Source: Sulfitobacter sp. F26169L
GTDB taxonomy: Bacteria; Pseudomonadota; Alphaproteobacteria; Rhodobacterales; Rhodobacteraceae
Direction: 5' to 3'
NCBI RefSeq assembly: GCF_026410285.1
Contig: NZ_JAPMLP010000004.1
Location: forward strand, 124,242-188,241
DNA: 64,000 nucleotides
The notes under the pieces are model-generated. The model was not told the origin of the DNA. It searched no databases and worked only from the letters and a program-made list of their open reading frames with translations. The position numbers were made by a program, and so were the translations under genes. Below, one piece after another: positions 26,916-35,495 of this stretch (position 1 is the stretch's first letter; each line of letters begins with the position of its first letter).

Positions 26916-27509
26916 TCAGATTTGCAGCACCGGATATAGTGATGCAACCAGTAGCGCGGCCATTGTCCAATTATAGATACGCAGGCGGCGCGGATTGGTC
27001 AGGATGCGCTGCATCTGTTGACCTGCGACTGTCCACATAGACACCGAGGGCAGATTGACGAGCGCGAACAGCAGAGCGGCAACGGCAAGCCAGACCATCG
27101 CGGAATCGCCAACGTAGACAGTGATTGCTGTCAGGGCCATTGCCCATGCTTTTGGATTGACCCACTGGAATGCAGCCGCCTGTAGGAACGTCATTGGCGT
27201 CCCGGACTCCGCGCTTTTTGTGACAGGTGCGGCGTTTGCAATTTTCCACGCAAGCCAGAGCATATAGAGGACGCTTGCGATTTTCAGGACGTCATAGATG
27301 ACGGGGAACTTGTCAAATATCCGCACCAATCCGCTGCCCACCGCAAACACCATCACCATGAAGCCGATGGAAATCCCCAGCATGTGCGGGATAGAGCGGA
27401 GGAACCCGAAGTTGGCACCCGATGCCATCAGCATCAGGTTATTCGGCCCCGGTGTGGCGGAGCTGACGAATGCAAAAACGGCGAGGGCGGTGAGTGTTTC
27501 AAAATTCAT
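26916..27509 (-). CDS. LysE/RhtB-family amino acid exporter
   Basis: A 197-residue inner-membrane protein with six hydrophobic segments. The N-terminal family motif ATPGPNNLMLMASGANFG is intact, as is AFQWVNPKAWAMALTA in the middle. It exports an amino acid or related metabolite. The ATG at 27509 (MNFETLTALAVF) is the family start; the open frame extends further upstream through the operator region. It is divergent from an Lrp-type regulator, the classic arrangement for a regulated exporter. Confidence 0.88.
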   Translation of the reverse strand: MNFETLTALAVFAFVSSATPGPNNLMLMASGANFGFLRSIPHMLGISIGFMVMVFAVGSGLVRIFDKFPVIYDVLKIASVLYMLWLAWKIANAAPVTKSAESGTPMTFLQAAAFQWVNPKAWAMALTAITVYVGDSAMVWLAVAALLFALVNLPSVSMWTVAGQQMQRILTNPRRLRIYNWTMAALLVASLYPVLQI

Positions 27510-27540
27510 GGCGCAATATTTAGTTAGATAATGACGAATG

Positions 27541-27581
27541 AAATTGCTAATATTGAGGAGATTGTAATAGATTAGCAATTT
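27541..27581. promoter_or_regulatory. Perfect inverted repeat in the LysE-Lrp intergenic region
   Basis: AAATTGCTAAT at 27541-27551 and ATTAGCAATTT at 27571-27581 are exact inverted repeats of 11 bases whose starts are 30 bases apart. The right arm abuts the regulator's ATG. AT-rich palindromes of this sort are typical for Lrp/AsnC proteins, so this is a good candidate operator controlling both genes. Confidence 0.65.
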
Positions 27582-28034
27582 ATGACTGGTATTGATAGTA
27601 AATCCGAGCAGATATTGCGTGAACTTGTGCGCGATGGCCGGATCAGTAATCTGGAATTGGCGGATCGTGTGGGCCTGTCACCTTCGGCGTGTTTGCGGCG
27701 TGTGCAGGATTTGGAGCGGCGCGGCGTCATCAAGGGCTACCGCGCAGTACTGGACCGCACCGCGATGGGGGCGGGGTTTGTCGCCTACATCGGCGTAGGG
27801 CTCAGCAATCACACCAAAGCATCGCAAGAAGCGTTCGAGCGGGCCATCGCGCGTGCGCCGGAAGTGCGGGAGTGCCATAACATCACCGGCACCATTGAAT
27901 ATCTATTGCGGATCGAATGTGCAGATCTGCCAGATTACAAACGGTTTCACACAGATCATCTGGGCGCGTTGCCGCAAGTGGCGACAATTACTTCGTATGT
28001 GGTGATGGGCTCGCCAAAGGACGAGCGAGCCTGA
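27582..28034 (+). CDS. Lrp/AsnC-family regulator (probable regulator of the divergent exporter)
   Basis: A 150-residue protein with the N-terminal AsnC helix-turn-helix (ILRELVRDGRISNLELADRVGLSPSACLRRVQDLE) and a C-terminal RAM ligand-binding domain (CHNITGTIEYLLRIECADL). The ATG at 27582 follows directly on the right arm of an inverted repeat, so binding there could block its own expression. The divergent LysE-type exporter suggests that it senses the exported amino acid. Confidence 0.88.
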   Translation: MTGIDSKSEQILRELVRDGRISNLELADRVGLSPSACLRRVQDLERRGVIKGYRAVLDRTAMGAGFVAYIGVGLSNHTKASQEAFERAIARAPEVRECHNITGTIEYLLRIECADLPDYKRFHTDHLGALPQVATITSYVVMGSPKDERA

Positions 28035-28061
28035 CTGTCTCCGCAATGGAAACAGTCAGGC
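28029..28061. terminator. Possible bidirectional terminator between the Lrp gene and mcl1
   Basis: GCCTGACTGT (28029-28038) pairs with ACAGTCAGGC (28052-28061). The T-tract afterwards is short (ATTGTTT), so termination strength is uncertain. Its place between convergent genes supports the call. Confidence 0.5.
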
Positions 28062-28066
28062 ATTGT

Positions 28067-29026
28067 TTACATCGCGGCAATCATATCCGACTGGCGTACA
28101 ATCACTTCGGCTTGCTTGATTGATGCGATATCGACAAGACGGCCTTTGTAGACGGTTGCGCCCTCACCGTTGGCTTTGGCGGTTTCCATCGCGGCCAGAA
28201 TTTCACGCGCCTCTGCTACGGCTTCGTCGGAGGGTGTGAATACCTCGTTGCTGATGGCGATCTGTTTGGGGTGGATCGCCCATTTGCCAACCATCCCTAG
28301 CGTGGCGGAACGGCGTGCCTGTGCGCGGCAGCCTTCATCGTCAGAGAAGTCGCCAAAGGGGCCATCAACGGGCAGGATGCCATGGGTGCGGCAGGCCGCA
28401 ACAATCGCGGTTTGTGCCCAATGCCATGGATCGGACCAGTATTTTGCCCCCTCATGCAGCATGTAGTAGTTTTCCTGCGTACCGCCGATGCCGGTGGTCT
28501 GCATGCCCATGGAGGCGGCGAAATCAGCGGCGCCAAGGCTCATCGCCTCGAGACGGGGGGACGAGGCTGCGATTTCCTCAACGTGGGCGATGCCCGCTGC
28601 GCTTTCGATGATCACTTCCAGCGCGATACGCTTTTTGCGCCCCTTGGCGGCTTCGATCGCGGTGACCAATGCATCAACGGCGTAAACGTCAGCTGCGCAA
28701 CCGACCTTGGGGATCATAATCATGTCAAGACGTTCAGAGGTCTGCTCAAGCAAGTCGACGACATCGCGATACCAGTAAGGCGTATCGAGGCTGTTGATCC
28801 GAACTGAAATGGTTTTGTTGCCCCACTCCACCGTGTTGATCGCTTCAATCACGTTGGCGCGCGCCATGTCTTTGTCGTTGGGCGCGACGCTGTCTTCGAG
28901 ATCAAGGTTGATGACATCCGCCTCCGATGCTGCCATTTTGGCGAACAATTTGCAGTTCGAACCGGGGCCGAACAACTGGCACCGGTTGGGGCGGGCCGGT
29001 GCGGTGGGTTGGATGCGAAAACTCAT
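28067..29026 (-). CDS. mcl1: L-malyl-CoA/beta-methylmalyl-CoA lyase
   Basis: A 319-residue HpcH/HpaI-CitE family lyase of the Rhodobacter Mcl1 type. Visible are the N-terminal NRCQLFGPGSNCKLFAKM, the metal-binding glutamate/aspartate region NLDLEDSVAPNDKD, ALEVIIESAAGIAHVEEI and LGAADFAASMGM, and GKWAIHPKQI near the end. In the ethylmalonyl-CoA pathway it cleaves beta-methylmalyl-CoA to glyoxylate and propionyl-CoA, and L-malyl-CoA to glyoxylate and acetyl-CoA. This suits an organism that assimilates acetyl units (for example from taurine) without isocitrate lyase. Length equals that of the Rhodobacter sphaeroides enzyme. Confidence 0.92.
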   Translation of the reverse strand: MSFRIQPTAPARPNRCQLFGPGSNCKLFAKMAASEADVINLDLEDSVAPNDKDMARANVIEAINTVEWGNKTISVRINSLDTPYWYRDVVDLLEQTSERLDMIMIPKVGCAADVYAVDALVTAIEAAKGRKKRIALEVIIESAAGIAHVEEIAASSPRLEAMSLGAADFAASMGMQTTGIGGTQENYYMLHEGAKYWSDPWHWAQTAIVAACRTHGILPVDGPFGDFSDDEGCRAQARRSATLGMVGKWAIHPKQIAISNEVFTPSDEAVAEAREILAAMETAKANGEGATVYKGRLVDIASIKQAEVIVRQSDMIAAM

Positions 29027-29272
29027 GTCAGGTGATCCTCTAGGGTTATAAAGTGTCGTGTAGCTGCCTGTCTGAGCTATAAAATTGCGCGCAAATCTGC
29101 AAGCTTATTTCGCAACTGCAGCAAAGGGTGGTTATGCAAAATATGTGCGCATCCCGAGTCATTAACAGGACAATCTTGCACAGAATTGCAGCATGGCCGC
29201 CAATCCGAGATTGATTTGCGTCTGTTTTGCGTCAATCTGTGCAAAACCTGTACCAATGCGGAGAATCGACCC

Positions 29273-30274
29273 ATGATCCAAACCCCATATCTGCTTTTTC
29301 TGGGCGATGCGCCTGATCAACTGTCTGCAAAAGTTGCGCAAGGTATCAAAGACTGGCGCCCTGATAACGCTGTCGGCCAATTGCGTATGGAGGGGTGCAA
29401 GGCAGATGTCGGCCTTGAGGATATGACGCTGGCACAGGCAAAAGCGGCGGGGGCGAAAACGCTGGTGATCGGTGTGGCCAACCGTGGGGGCTATATCTCG
29501 CAGGCGTGGAAGGATGTTTTGATCGCGGCACTGGAGATGGGGTATGATCTGGCCTCTGGGCTGCATAATCTGCTGAGCGAGGAAGAAGATCTGGTCAAAG
29601 CCGCCGCGCAGCACAAGCAGGCGCTGCATGATGTGCGCATCCCGACAGTGGAATACCCCATTGCGAGCGGTGTTAAACGCACCGGCAAGCGTGTGCTGGC
29701 TGTCGGTACCGATTGCTCTGTCGGCAAGATGTACACCGCCTTGGCGCTGGATCAGGCAATGCGCGCACGCGGCATGAAAAGCACCTTTCGCGCAACAGGC
29801 CAGACAGGGATATTGATCACCGGAGAAGGTGTCCCGCTGGATGCGGTTGTTGCGGATTTCATGGCAGGTTCAATCGAGCACCTGACGCCCGATAACGAGC
29901 CGGATCACTGGGACGTGATCGAAGGGCAGGGTAGTCTGTTCCACGTCAGTTATTCCGGCGTGACGATGGCGTTGGTGCATGGCGGACAGCCGGACGCTTT
30001 GATCATCTGCCACGAGCCGACCCGCCCGCACATGCGGGGCTTGCCCGATTACAAGGTGCCGCGGATGGAAGATATCCGTGATGTCGCGCTGACACTTGCG
30101 CGTGTCGCAAACCCTGACTGCAAGGTTGTCGGCATTGCGGTGAACACGCAACATATGTCCGAGGATGAGGCGCAGGCTTATCTGACGAAGGTCGAAAGCG
30201 AAATGGGACTGCCTGCGGTGGATCCGTTCCGCCACGGTGCCGAGCGTTTGGCGGAGGCGCTGGCCGAACTTTGA
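29273..30274 (+). CDS. dgcN: DUF1611 protein, probable D-glutamate N-acetyltransferase DgcN
   Basis: A 333-residue DUF1611-family protein. It has an N-terminal Rossmann-like domain (residues 1-130) and a P-loop NTPase-like C-terminal domain with the nucleotide-type loop GTDCSVGK at 145-152. Members of this family next to an enolase-superfamily epimerase have been described in marine bacteria as DgcN, which N-acetylates D-glutamate. Here the next gene is such an epimerase and the third is a D-amino acid aminotransferase, which supports the assignment. The ATG at 29273 is chosen for GGAGA just upstream. The function is inferred from family and context. Confidence 0.72.
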   Translation: MIQTPYLLFLGDAPDQLSAKVAQGIKDWRPDNAVGQLRMEGCKADVGLEDMTLAQAKAAGAKTLVIGVANRGGYISQAWKDVLIAALEMGYDLASGLHNLLSEEEDLVKAAAQHKQALHDVRIPTVEYPIASGVKRTGKRVLAVGTDCSVGKMYTALALDQAMRARGMKSTFRATGQTGILITGEGVPLDAVVADFMAGSIEHLTPDNEPDHWDVIEGQGSLFHVSYSGVTMALVHGGQPDALIICHEPTRPHMRGLPDYKVPRMEDIRDVALTLARVANPDCKVVGIAVNTQHMSEDEAQAYLTKVESEMGLPAVDPFRHGAERLAEALAEL

Positions 30275-30296
30275 ACGGTGCGCGCGCTAATGCTGC

Positions 30297-30331
30297 GGGA
30301 TTGAGTTTAAGGAAAAAATGAAGAAAACAGG
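30297..30331 (+). repeat. Dispersed intergenic repeat, copy 2
   Basis: GGGATTGAGTTTAAGG followed by AAAAAATGAAGAAAACAGG. It matches the copies at 45184 and 57848 closely and shares the purine-rich ATGAAGAAA end. It sits in the gap between dgcN and dgcA, preceded by a GC-rich stretch (GTGCGCGCGC). Confidence 0.6.
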
Positions 30332-30383
30332 TCCGCGTGGGGTCATTGGATAATGCGCGGGCCGTACGGGAGCGGGGAAAGTT

Positions 30384-31349
30384 ATGCAGATAGAGGTCAA
30401 AGCGGACGTATTTCGCTTGGCGCAGGTTTTTACGATTTCGCGCGGGTCGCGAACCGAAGCCAAGGTGCTGACAGTGCGTATTGCCGACGGCGGCGTGTTT
30501 GGTATGGGTGAGTGCGTGCCCTATACGCGGTATGGTGAAACGTTGGAGTCTGTCACCGCGCAGATTGAAAGCCTGAAGGGCGATTTGATGCGCGCGACGC
30601 TGCACGATCTGTTGCCGGCAGGGGCGGCGCGCAATGCTGTCGATTGTGCATTGTGGGATCTGGAAGCAAAGCGCACGGGTACGCCTGCGTGGCAATTGGC
30701 AGGGCTTGCGCCGCTTACGCCACAGATTACCGCATATACGCTGTCTTTGGATACGCCGGAAAAGATGCGGGAACAGGCAGCGGAACATGCCTTTCGCCCG
30801 TTGTTAAAGATCAAGCTGGGAACGCCTGATGATATGCCGCGTCTGGAAGCGGTGCGTGCAGGGGCGCCCGATAGCACTATTATTGTGGACGCGAATGAAG
30901 GATGGACAGCCGAAGTTTACGCCGATCTTGCGCCGCATCTGGTGCGGTTAGGCGTCGCATTGGTGGAGCAGCCGTTGCCTGCGGGGGAGGACGATGCCCT
31001 GATCGGGATGCAGCGTCCGGTGCCGGTATGTGCGGATGAAAGCTGTCATGACCGCGAAAGCCTTGCCGGATTGAAAGGCAAATATGATGTTGTGAACATC
31101 AAGTTGGATAAATCAGGCGGTTTGACCGAAGCGCTGGCCCTGCGCGACGCGGCGCTGCGGGAAGGCTATGACGTGATGGTAGGCTGTATGGTTGGATCAT
31201 CGCTGGCGATGGCACCTGCGATGCTGGTTGCGCAAGGTGCAAAGATTGTTGACCTTGACGGGCCGCTTCTGCTGGCCGAAGACCGCGCGACACCTTTGAT
31301 TTTTGACGAGGCTGGCGTGCATCCACCCAGCCGTGAGCTTTGGGGATAA
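30384..31349 (+). CDS. dgcA: Enolase-superfamily epimerase, probable N-acetyl-D-glutamate racemase DgcA
   Basis: A 321-residue muconate lactonizing/dipeptide epimerase-type enzyme. The active-site residues of the family are present: K142-I-K144 (KxK base), metal ligands D169 (IIVDAN), E195 (VEQPLP) and D218 (CADES), and the opposing base in NIKLDKSGG (K240 region). By motif alone it would be called L-Ala-D/L-Glu epimerase. Pairing with the DUF1611 gene points to DgcA, which converts N-acetyl-D-glutamate to the L form. The downstream gene begins five bases after its stop codon. Confidence 0.75.
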   Translation: MQIEVKADVFRLAQVFTISRGSRTEAKVLTVRIADGGVFGMGECVPYTRYGETLESVTAQIESLKGDLMRATLHDLLPAGAARNAVDCALWDLEAKRTGTPAWQLAGLAPLTPQITAYTLSLDTPEKMREQAAEHAFRPLLKIKLGTPDDMPRLEAVRAGAPDSTIIVDANEGWTAEVYADLAPHLVRLGVALVEQPLPAGEDDALIGMQRPVPVCADESCHDRESLAGLKGKYDVVNIKLDKSGGLTEALALRDAALREGYDVMVGCMVGSSLAMAPAMLVAQGAKIVDLDGPLLLAEDRATPLIFDEAGVHPPSRELWG

Positions 31350-31353
31350 GACC

Positions 31354-32214
31354 ATGCGGACAGTATATGTAAACGGCGCGTATTTGCCGGAGAACGAGGC
31401 GAGCATATCGATCTTCGATCGCGGGTTTCTGATGGCGGATGGCGTTTACGAGGTCACGTCGGTGCTGGATGGCAAGTTGATTGATTTTGACGGTCACGCT
31501 GTGCGGCTTGCGCGCTCGCTGGATGAATTGGAAATGCGTAACCCCGTCAGCAAGGACGACCTGCTGGAGATACACCGCGAGTTGGTGCGGTTGAACGGGA
31601 TTGAAGAGGGCCTGATTTATCTGCAAATTACGCGCGGGTCTGACGGAGATCGTGATTTTGCCTTTCCCGACCCCGAAACGACCGAGCCTACGGTTGTACT
31701 GTTCACGCAGAACAAGCCGAGTATGGCAGACAGCCCTGCCGCCAAGCGTGGCGCGAAGGTAATCAGCATTGACGACATTCGCTGGGGCCGCCGTGATATC
31801 AAGACGGTGCAGTTGTTGTATCCGTCGATGGGTAAGATGATAGCGAAAAAGGCGGGTTGTGATGACGCCTGGATGGTTGAAGATGGTTTTGTAACCGAGG
31901 GAACGTCGAACAACGCCTATATCGTGAAGGGCAACCGGATTATCACGCGGCATCTGGGGAATGAAATTCTGCACGGAATTACCCGCGCCGCTGTGTTGCG
32001 CATGGCGCGCGAGGCGCAGATGGAGGTTGAGGAGCGCTCCTTCACCATTGAGGAAGCGCAGCAGGCGGATGAGGCATTTACCACCTCTGCCAGCGCGTTT
32101 GTAATGCCTGTCGTCGAGATCGACGGTGTTACACTGGGAGAAGGCTTGCCCGGGAAGGTGGCGATGCGTCTGCGCGAGATTTATCTGGACGAGATGCGTA
32201 AAACGGCTGTTTGA
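31354..32214 (+). CDS. dat: D-amino acid aminotransferase (class IV PLP)
   Basis: A 286-residue class IV aminotransferase. The catalytic lysine is K150 in RRDIKTVQLLYP, the PLP-contacting glutamate is E181 in VTEGTSNNAY, and YLQITRGSDGDR at 89-100 matches the D-amino acid branch rather than the branched-chain branch. It moves the amino group between D-amino acids and 2-oxo acids, with D-glutamate or D-alanine as usual products. The ATG at 31354 follows the dgcA stop by four bases, with GGGATAAG as ribosome site. With dgcN and dgcA it forms a set for D-glutamate or mixed D-amino acid catabolism, for instance of peptidoglycan-derived material in the sea. Confidence 0.85.
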   Translation: MRTVYVNGAYLPENEASISIFDRGFLMADGVYEVTSVLDGKLIDFDGHAVRLARSLDELEMRNPVSKDDLLEIHRELVRLNGIEEGLIYLQITRGSDGDRDFAFPDPETTEPTVVLFTQNKPSMADSPAAKRGAKVISIDDIRWGRRDIKTVQLLYPSMGKMIAKKAGCDDAWMVEDGFVTEGTSNNAYIVKGNRIITRHLGNEILHGITRAAVLRMAREAQMEVEERSFTIEEAQQADEAFTTSASAFVMPVVEIDGVTLGEGLPGKVAMRLREIYLDEMRKTAV

Positions 32215-32220
32215 AATTTC

Positions 32221-32253
32221 AATGCGCCAGCGTGTTGAAAACGCTGGCGCATT
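32221..32253. terminator. Bidirectional terminator between dat and the RTX gene
   Basis: A perfect 13-base inverted repeat (AATGCGCCAGCGT at 32221-32233, mirrored at 32241-32253) with a 7-base loop, between convergent genes. T-tracts are modest on both sides. Confidence 0.75.
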
Positions 32254-32263
32254 CTTATCCCGT

Positions 32264-33142
32264 CTATGCTGTTAGTGCTGTGTTGATAAACGGAATGTCG
32301 CGGGCAGCGAGCCCTTCAAGCATCGCAACGGGCTCTCCGTTGACGTAGGCGAACACGGCAGTATCTGCCGCGTTTGCGCGGAAGTCGACGTCGGGCTGAT
32401 TGTTTGTGCCGTCCAATTGCACCACTGTAAACACGTCATCGTTTACATCGAAATCGGTGAGAATTGCGGTGCCGCCAATCACCTCGGGATCGTGATTGAG
32501 GATGAAGTCGTCCTCGCCTTCGCCGCCGGTCAGTGTATCGCTGCCGTCGCCCAGCAAACGATCATCACCATTGCCACCGCTGAGGCTGTCTGAGGTGCCG
32601 CGTTCCGCAATTGTGCCAAAGCCGCGGTCATCGCCTATGCCATCAAGTGCATAAATTGTGTCGTTGCCGTCTTCGCCCAACAGGGTGTTGCTGCCGGTTA
32701 CATCGGTGATCGCATCATTGCCTGCGCCGCCCCAGATCGTATCATCACCATGATCCTCGGTGGTGCCGAACAAAACATCGGCGATATCGTCACCATCGCC
32801 CAGCCGGATGGCATCATCACCTGTGCCGCCCTGTACGTGATCATCGCCCTCTTGCCCGTACAGTTCATCGTCGCCTGCGCCACCATAGATAGTGTCGTTG
32901 CCGTCTTGTCCCTGCAGGGTATCGTTACCCGCACCGCCAGACATGGTGTTGTCGCTTTCATCGCCCATCATCAGATTTGCTGCGGCATCGCCAATCAAAT
33001 CGGGCATGTTTGTTTCGCGTGGTGGGATCTCGCTGTCTTCATTGGTGGCGTCATTTTCAGTATCTGAAAAATCGTCCTCCGTCTGGGACAAGCCGAACGA
33101 CAAGCCGAGGCCAAGAATAGAAAGGAGAACAAATGGTAGCAT
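32264..33142 (-). CDS. RTX (hemolysin-type calcium-binding repeat) protein with N-terminal hydrophobic segment
   Basis: A 292-residue protein. Residues 1-20 (MLPFVLLSILGLGLSFGLSQ) are hydrophobic, then an acidic linker, then about residues 60-220 carry glycine/aspartate nonapeptide repeats of the GGxGxDxLx type (GGAGNDTLQGQDGNDTIYGG). The last 70 residues resemble the C-terminal region of such Roseobacter proteins. The ATG at 33142 is chosen because GAGG lies nine bases upstream, in place of a TTG five codons earlier. A hydrophobic start is unlike classical type I secreted RTX proteins, so it may be membrane-held. No ABC secretion genes are adjacent. The ligand or role is unknown. Confidence 0.8.
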   Translation of the reverse strand: MLPFVLLSILGLGLSFGLSQTEDDFSDTENDATNEDSEIPPRETNMPDLIGDAAANLMMGDESDNTMSGGAGNDTLQGQDGNDTIYGGAGDDELYGQEGDDHVQGGTGDDAIRLGDGDDIADVLFGTTEDHGDDTIWGGAGNDAITDVTGSNTLLGEDGNDTIYALDGIGDDRGFGTIAERGTSDSLSGGNGDDRLLGDGSDTLTGGEGEDDFILNHDPEVIGGTAILTDFDVNDDVFTVVQLDGTNNQPDVDFRANAADTAVFAYVNGEPVAMLEGLAARDIPFINTALTA

Positions 33143-33260
33143 GATACATGACCTCAATAAAATTATTCAGGTCACGTATCGTTTGGAATTAAGGCAATAA
33201 TATTAGCGGGTTGTGGCGATTCTGGGATGTCACTCCGCTATGCTGGGGTGGTCTGCCTGA

Positions 33261-33578
33261 TCAGGCTTTGCCAACGTTTTCATCAAATGCTACGGTAAAA
33301 GCCTCTTTCTGGGCATCGCTTGCTTCGGTTTGGTATTTGTCTTTCCATTCATCCATCGTCATGCCGTAAAATAATTCGCGTGCTTCGATCTTGCCGAGCT
33401 CGACTCCGCGCTCAGCGGCGGCTTCCTGATACCAGCGTGCCAAACAATTGCGGCAAAACCCTGCGAGGTTCATCATGTCGATGTTTTGCACATCTTTGCG
33501 GTCTTGCATCAGGTGTTTTTGCAGGCGACGGAACGCGGCGGCCTGAAGTTCAATCTCTTGTTGGCTATGCTCGGTCAT
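33261..33578 (-). CDS. DUF1244 family protein
   Basis: A 105-residue cytoplasmic protein. The hallmark MMNLAGFCRNCLARWY with two cysteines lies near the middle, followed by ELFYGMTMDEWKDKYQTEAS. This matches the DUF1244 family, widespread in alphaproteobacteria and of unknown role. The CxxC spacing (C-R-N-C) suggests a metal or redox site. The start at 33578 follows GGAGTCGAC; the longer open frame upstream is unlikely. Confidence 0.85.
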   Translation of the reverse strand: MTEHSQQEIELQAAAFRRLQKHLMQDRKDVQNIDMMNLAGFCRNCLARWYQEAAAERGVELGKIEARELFYGMTMDEWKDKYQTEASDAQKEAFTVAFDENVGKA

Positions 33579-33774
33579 GTCGACTCCTTTTCTGGTTGAA
33601 CTATAGATGGGCGCGAAGGTGAGGGCGGTCAAGCTGTTGTGAATTGTCGGATTGTCATGGGAATGAAACAGTTTTCGGGTTCAAGTCGGGAAAGGCAAAC
33701 GGTATGCGTTTGATAACGGTGTGTATGACTGCCAGTGCCGGCAGGACTGCGCGTGGCAAAAGGAGCGACCTGAA

Positions 33775-35220
33775 ATGAGACGCCAACGAAACGTAAAGAT
33801 ATTGGCCACGCTGGGACCCGCATCGGATACGCACGACATGATCAAGCAACTGCATCAAGCCGGTGCGGATGTGTTCCGGCTGAACATGAGCCATGGCAGC
33901 CATGATGAAATTCGCGCCAAACACGCTGCAATTCGGGCCGTAGAGGAAGAACTGGGTTCTACCATCGGGATACTGGCCGATTTGCAGGGGCCGAAACTGC
34001 GCGTAGGCGTGTTTTCCGGCGATAGCGAAGAACTGGTCGAAGGGGGCAGTTTCCGGCTTGATCTGGATGAGACCGAGGGAACATCAGAGCGAGTGTGCTT
34101 GCCACACCCGGAAATTTTCGAGGTATTGAAGGAGGGCGCGACGCTGCTGGTCAATGACGGGAAAATCCGGCTGCGGGTAAAGTCCTGCGGTGCCGATTTT
34201 GCCGAATGTGAGGTGGTGACGGGAGGTGTAATCTCCAACCGCAAGGGGGTGAACGTGCCGGATGTGGTGCTTCCCTTGGCTGCGCTGAGCGAGAAAGACC
34301 GCGCCGATCTGGAGTTTGTCTGCGACCTTGGCGTTGACTGGCTTGCGCTCAGCTTTGTGCAGCGGCCCGAGGATGTGGACGATGCGCGCTTGCTGTGTAA
34401 CGGGCGCGCGGCGATCCTGTCGAAAATCGAAAAGCCTTCGGCGGTAGAGCGGTTTGACGATATTCTGGCGGTCAGTGACGGCATCATGGTGGCGCGCGGT
34501 GATCTGGGCGTGGAATTGCCTGTATCTGCCGTACCACCAATCCAGAAACGGCTGGTGCGCCGGTGTCGCGCAGTAGGCAAACCCGTGATCGTTGCCACTC
34601 AGATGCTGGAAAGCATGATCGAAAGCCCGATGCCGACCCGTGCGGAAGTCTCTGATGTGGCCACAGCGATTTATGAAGGCGCGGATGCGGTTATGCTGTC
34701 AGCGGAATCAGCGGCAGGAAGCTATCCGATCGAAGCGGTGAAGACGATGGACGATGTCGCCGTCGAGGTGGAGCGTGATCCGACCTACACCCAGATCATC
34801 GAAGCATCGCGCACAGCCTCACGTTCGGGGATTGCCGATGCCATGGTTGCCGCCGCGCGCGAGATTGCGGAAACAACCGACATTAAGGCGATTTGCTGCT
34901 TTACGCATTCCGGCACAACTGCCCTGCTGACTGCGCGGGAAAGACCGCGTGTGCCGATCATTGCGTTGACCCCTCTGAAAGGCACGGCGCGGCGGCTAGC
35001 GCTGAGCTGGGGCGTAAATTGTGTGATCACAGAAGAGATGGACCGTTTCAAAAAGGCGGTCGTCAGTGCCGTTCGCGCAGCACGTGGAGAAGGATTTGCC
35101 GCAGAGGAAGATTTTGTTGTGGTCATAGCGGGCGTGCCGTTCAATGTGCCCGGCAGCACCAATATCCTGCGTGTGGCGCCCTGCGATGAACGTTTGATTT
35201 TCGCCTCTGATCCGGAGTAA
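33775..35220 (+). CDS. pyk: Pyruvate kinase
   Basis: A 481-residue enzyme of normal family length that converts phosphoenolpyruvate and ADP to pyruvate and ATP. Visible are the N-terminal KILATLGPASDTHDMI and FRLNMSHGSHDE (substrate arginine and metal sites), ILADLQGPKLRVG, the signature AAILSKIEKPSAVERFDDIL with the catalytic lysine, and MVARGDLGVELP and VIVATQMLESMI. The regulatory C-domain follows from about residue 345. The ATG at 33775 is preferred because AGGAG lies nine bases upstream. It precedes a small membrane protein gene by 32 bases. Confidence 0.95.
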   Translation: MRRQRNVKILATLGPASDTHDMIKQLHQAGADVFRLNMSHGSHDEIRAKHAAIRAVEEELGSTIGILADLQGPKLRVGVFSGDSEELVEGGSFRLDLDETEGTSERVCLPHPEIFEVLKEGATLLVNDGKIRLRVKSCGADFAECEVVTGGVISNRKGVNVPDVVLPLAALSEKDRADLEFVCDLGVDWLALSFVQRPEDVDDARLLCNGRAAILSKIEKPSAVERFDDILAVSDGIMVARGDLGVELPVSAVPPIQKRLVRRCRAVGKPVIVATQMLESMIESPMPTRAEVSDVATAIYEGADAVMLSAESAAGSYPIEAVKTMDDVAVEVERDPTYTQIIEASRTASRSGIADAMVAAAREIAETTDIKAICCFTHSGTTALLTARERPRVPIIALTPLKGTARRLALSWGVNCVITEEMDRFKKAVVSAVRAARGEGFAAEEDFVVVIAGVPFNVPGSTNILRVAPCDERLIFASDPE

Positions 35221-35252
35221 AGTCACACCAGTGTGATCTGGAGGGAACAACG

Positions 35253-35477
35253 ATGGATACCGATCTGGCGCTGGTTTTGGGCATCATCATCGCGGCTCTA
35301 TCGATACCGTCGATCCTGTCTGCTCTTTCCGATCGCCGCGCGCCGCGCGCATCTGCGATAACAATCCTGATCGCAGGAGGATTGATTGTCTTTGCCATGC
35401 AGGGCAAAGCTGGGGGCTACAAGATGGAACAGTTGCCGGATGTGTTTGTGGATGTTGTTGCGCGCTACATGCCATAG
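35253..35477 (+). CDS. Small conserved membrane protein
   Basis: A 74-residue protein with two hydrophobic segments (about residues 4-24 and 35-49) separated by the basic loop SDRRAPRAS, then a polar end with MEQLPDVFVDVVARY. A good ribosome site (GGAGGGAACAACG) precedes the ATG. I recognise it as the kind of small protein that follows pyk in Rhodobacterales, but not its function. It may be co-transcribed with pyk and ends 18 bases before the convergent RTX gene. Confidence 0.7.
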   Translation: MDTDLALVLGIIIAALSIPSILSALSDRRAPRASAITILIAGGLIVFAMQGKAGGYKMEQLPDVFVDVVARYMP

Positions 35478-35495
35478 CGCGCAACGGGTGATTTA

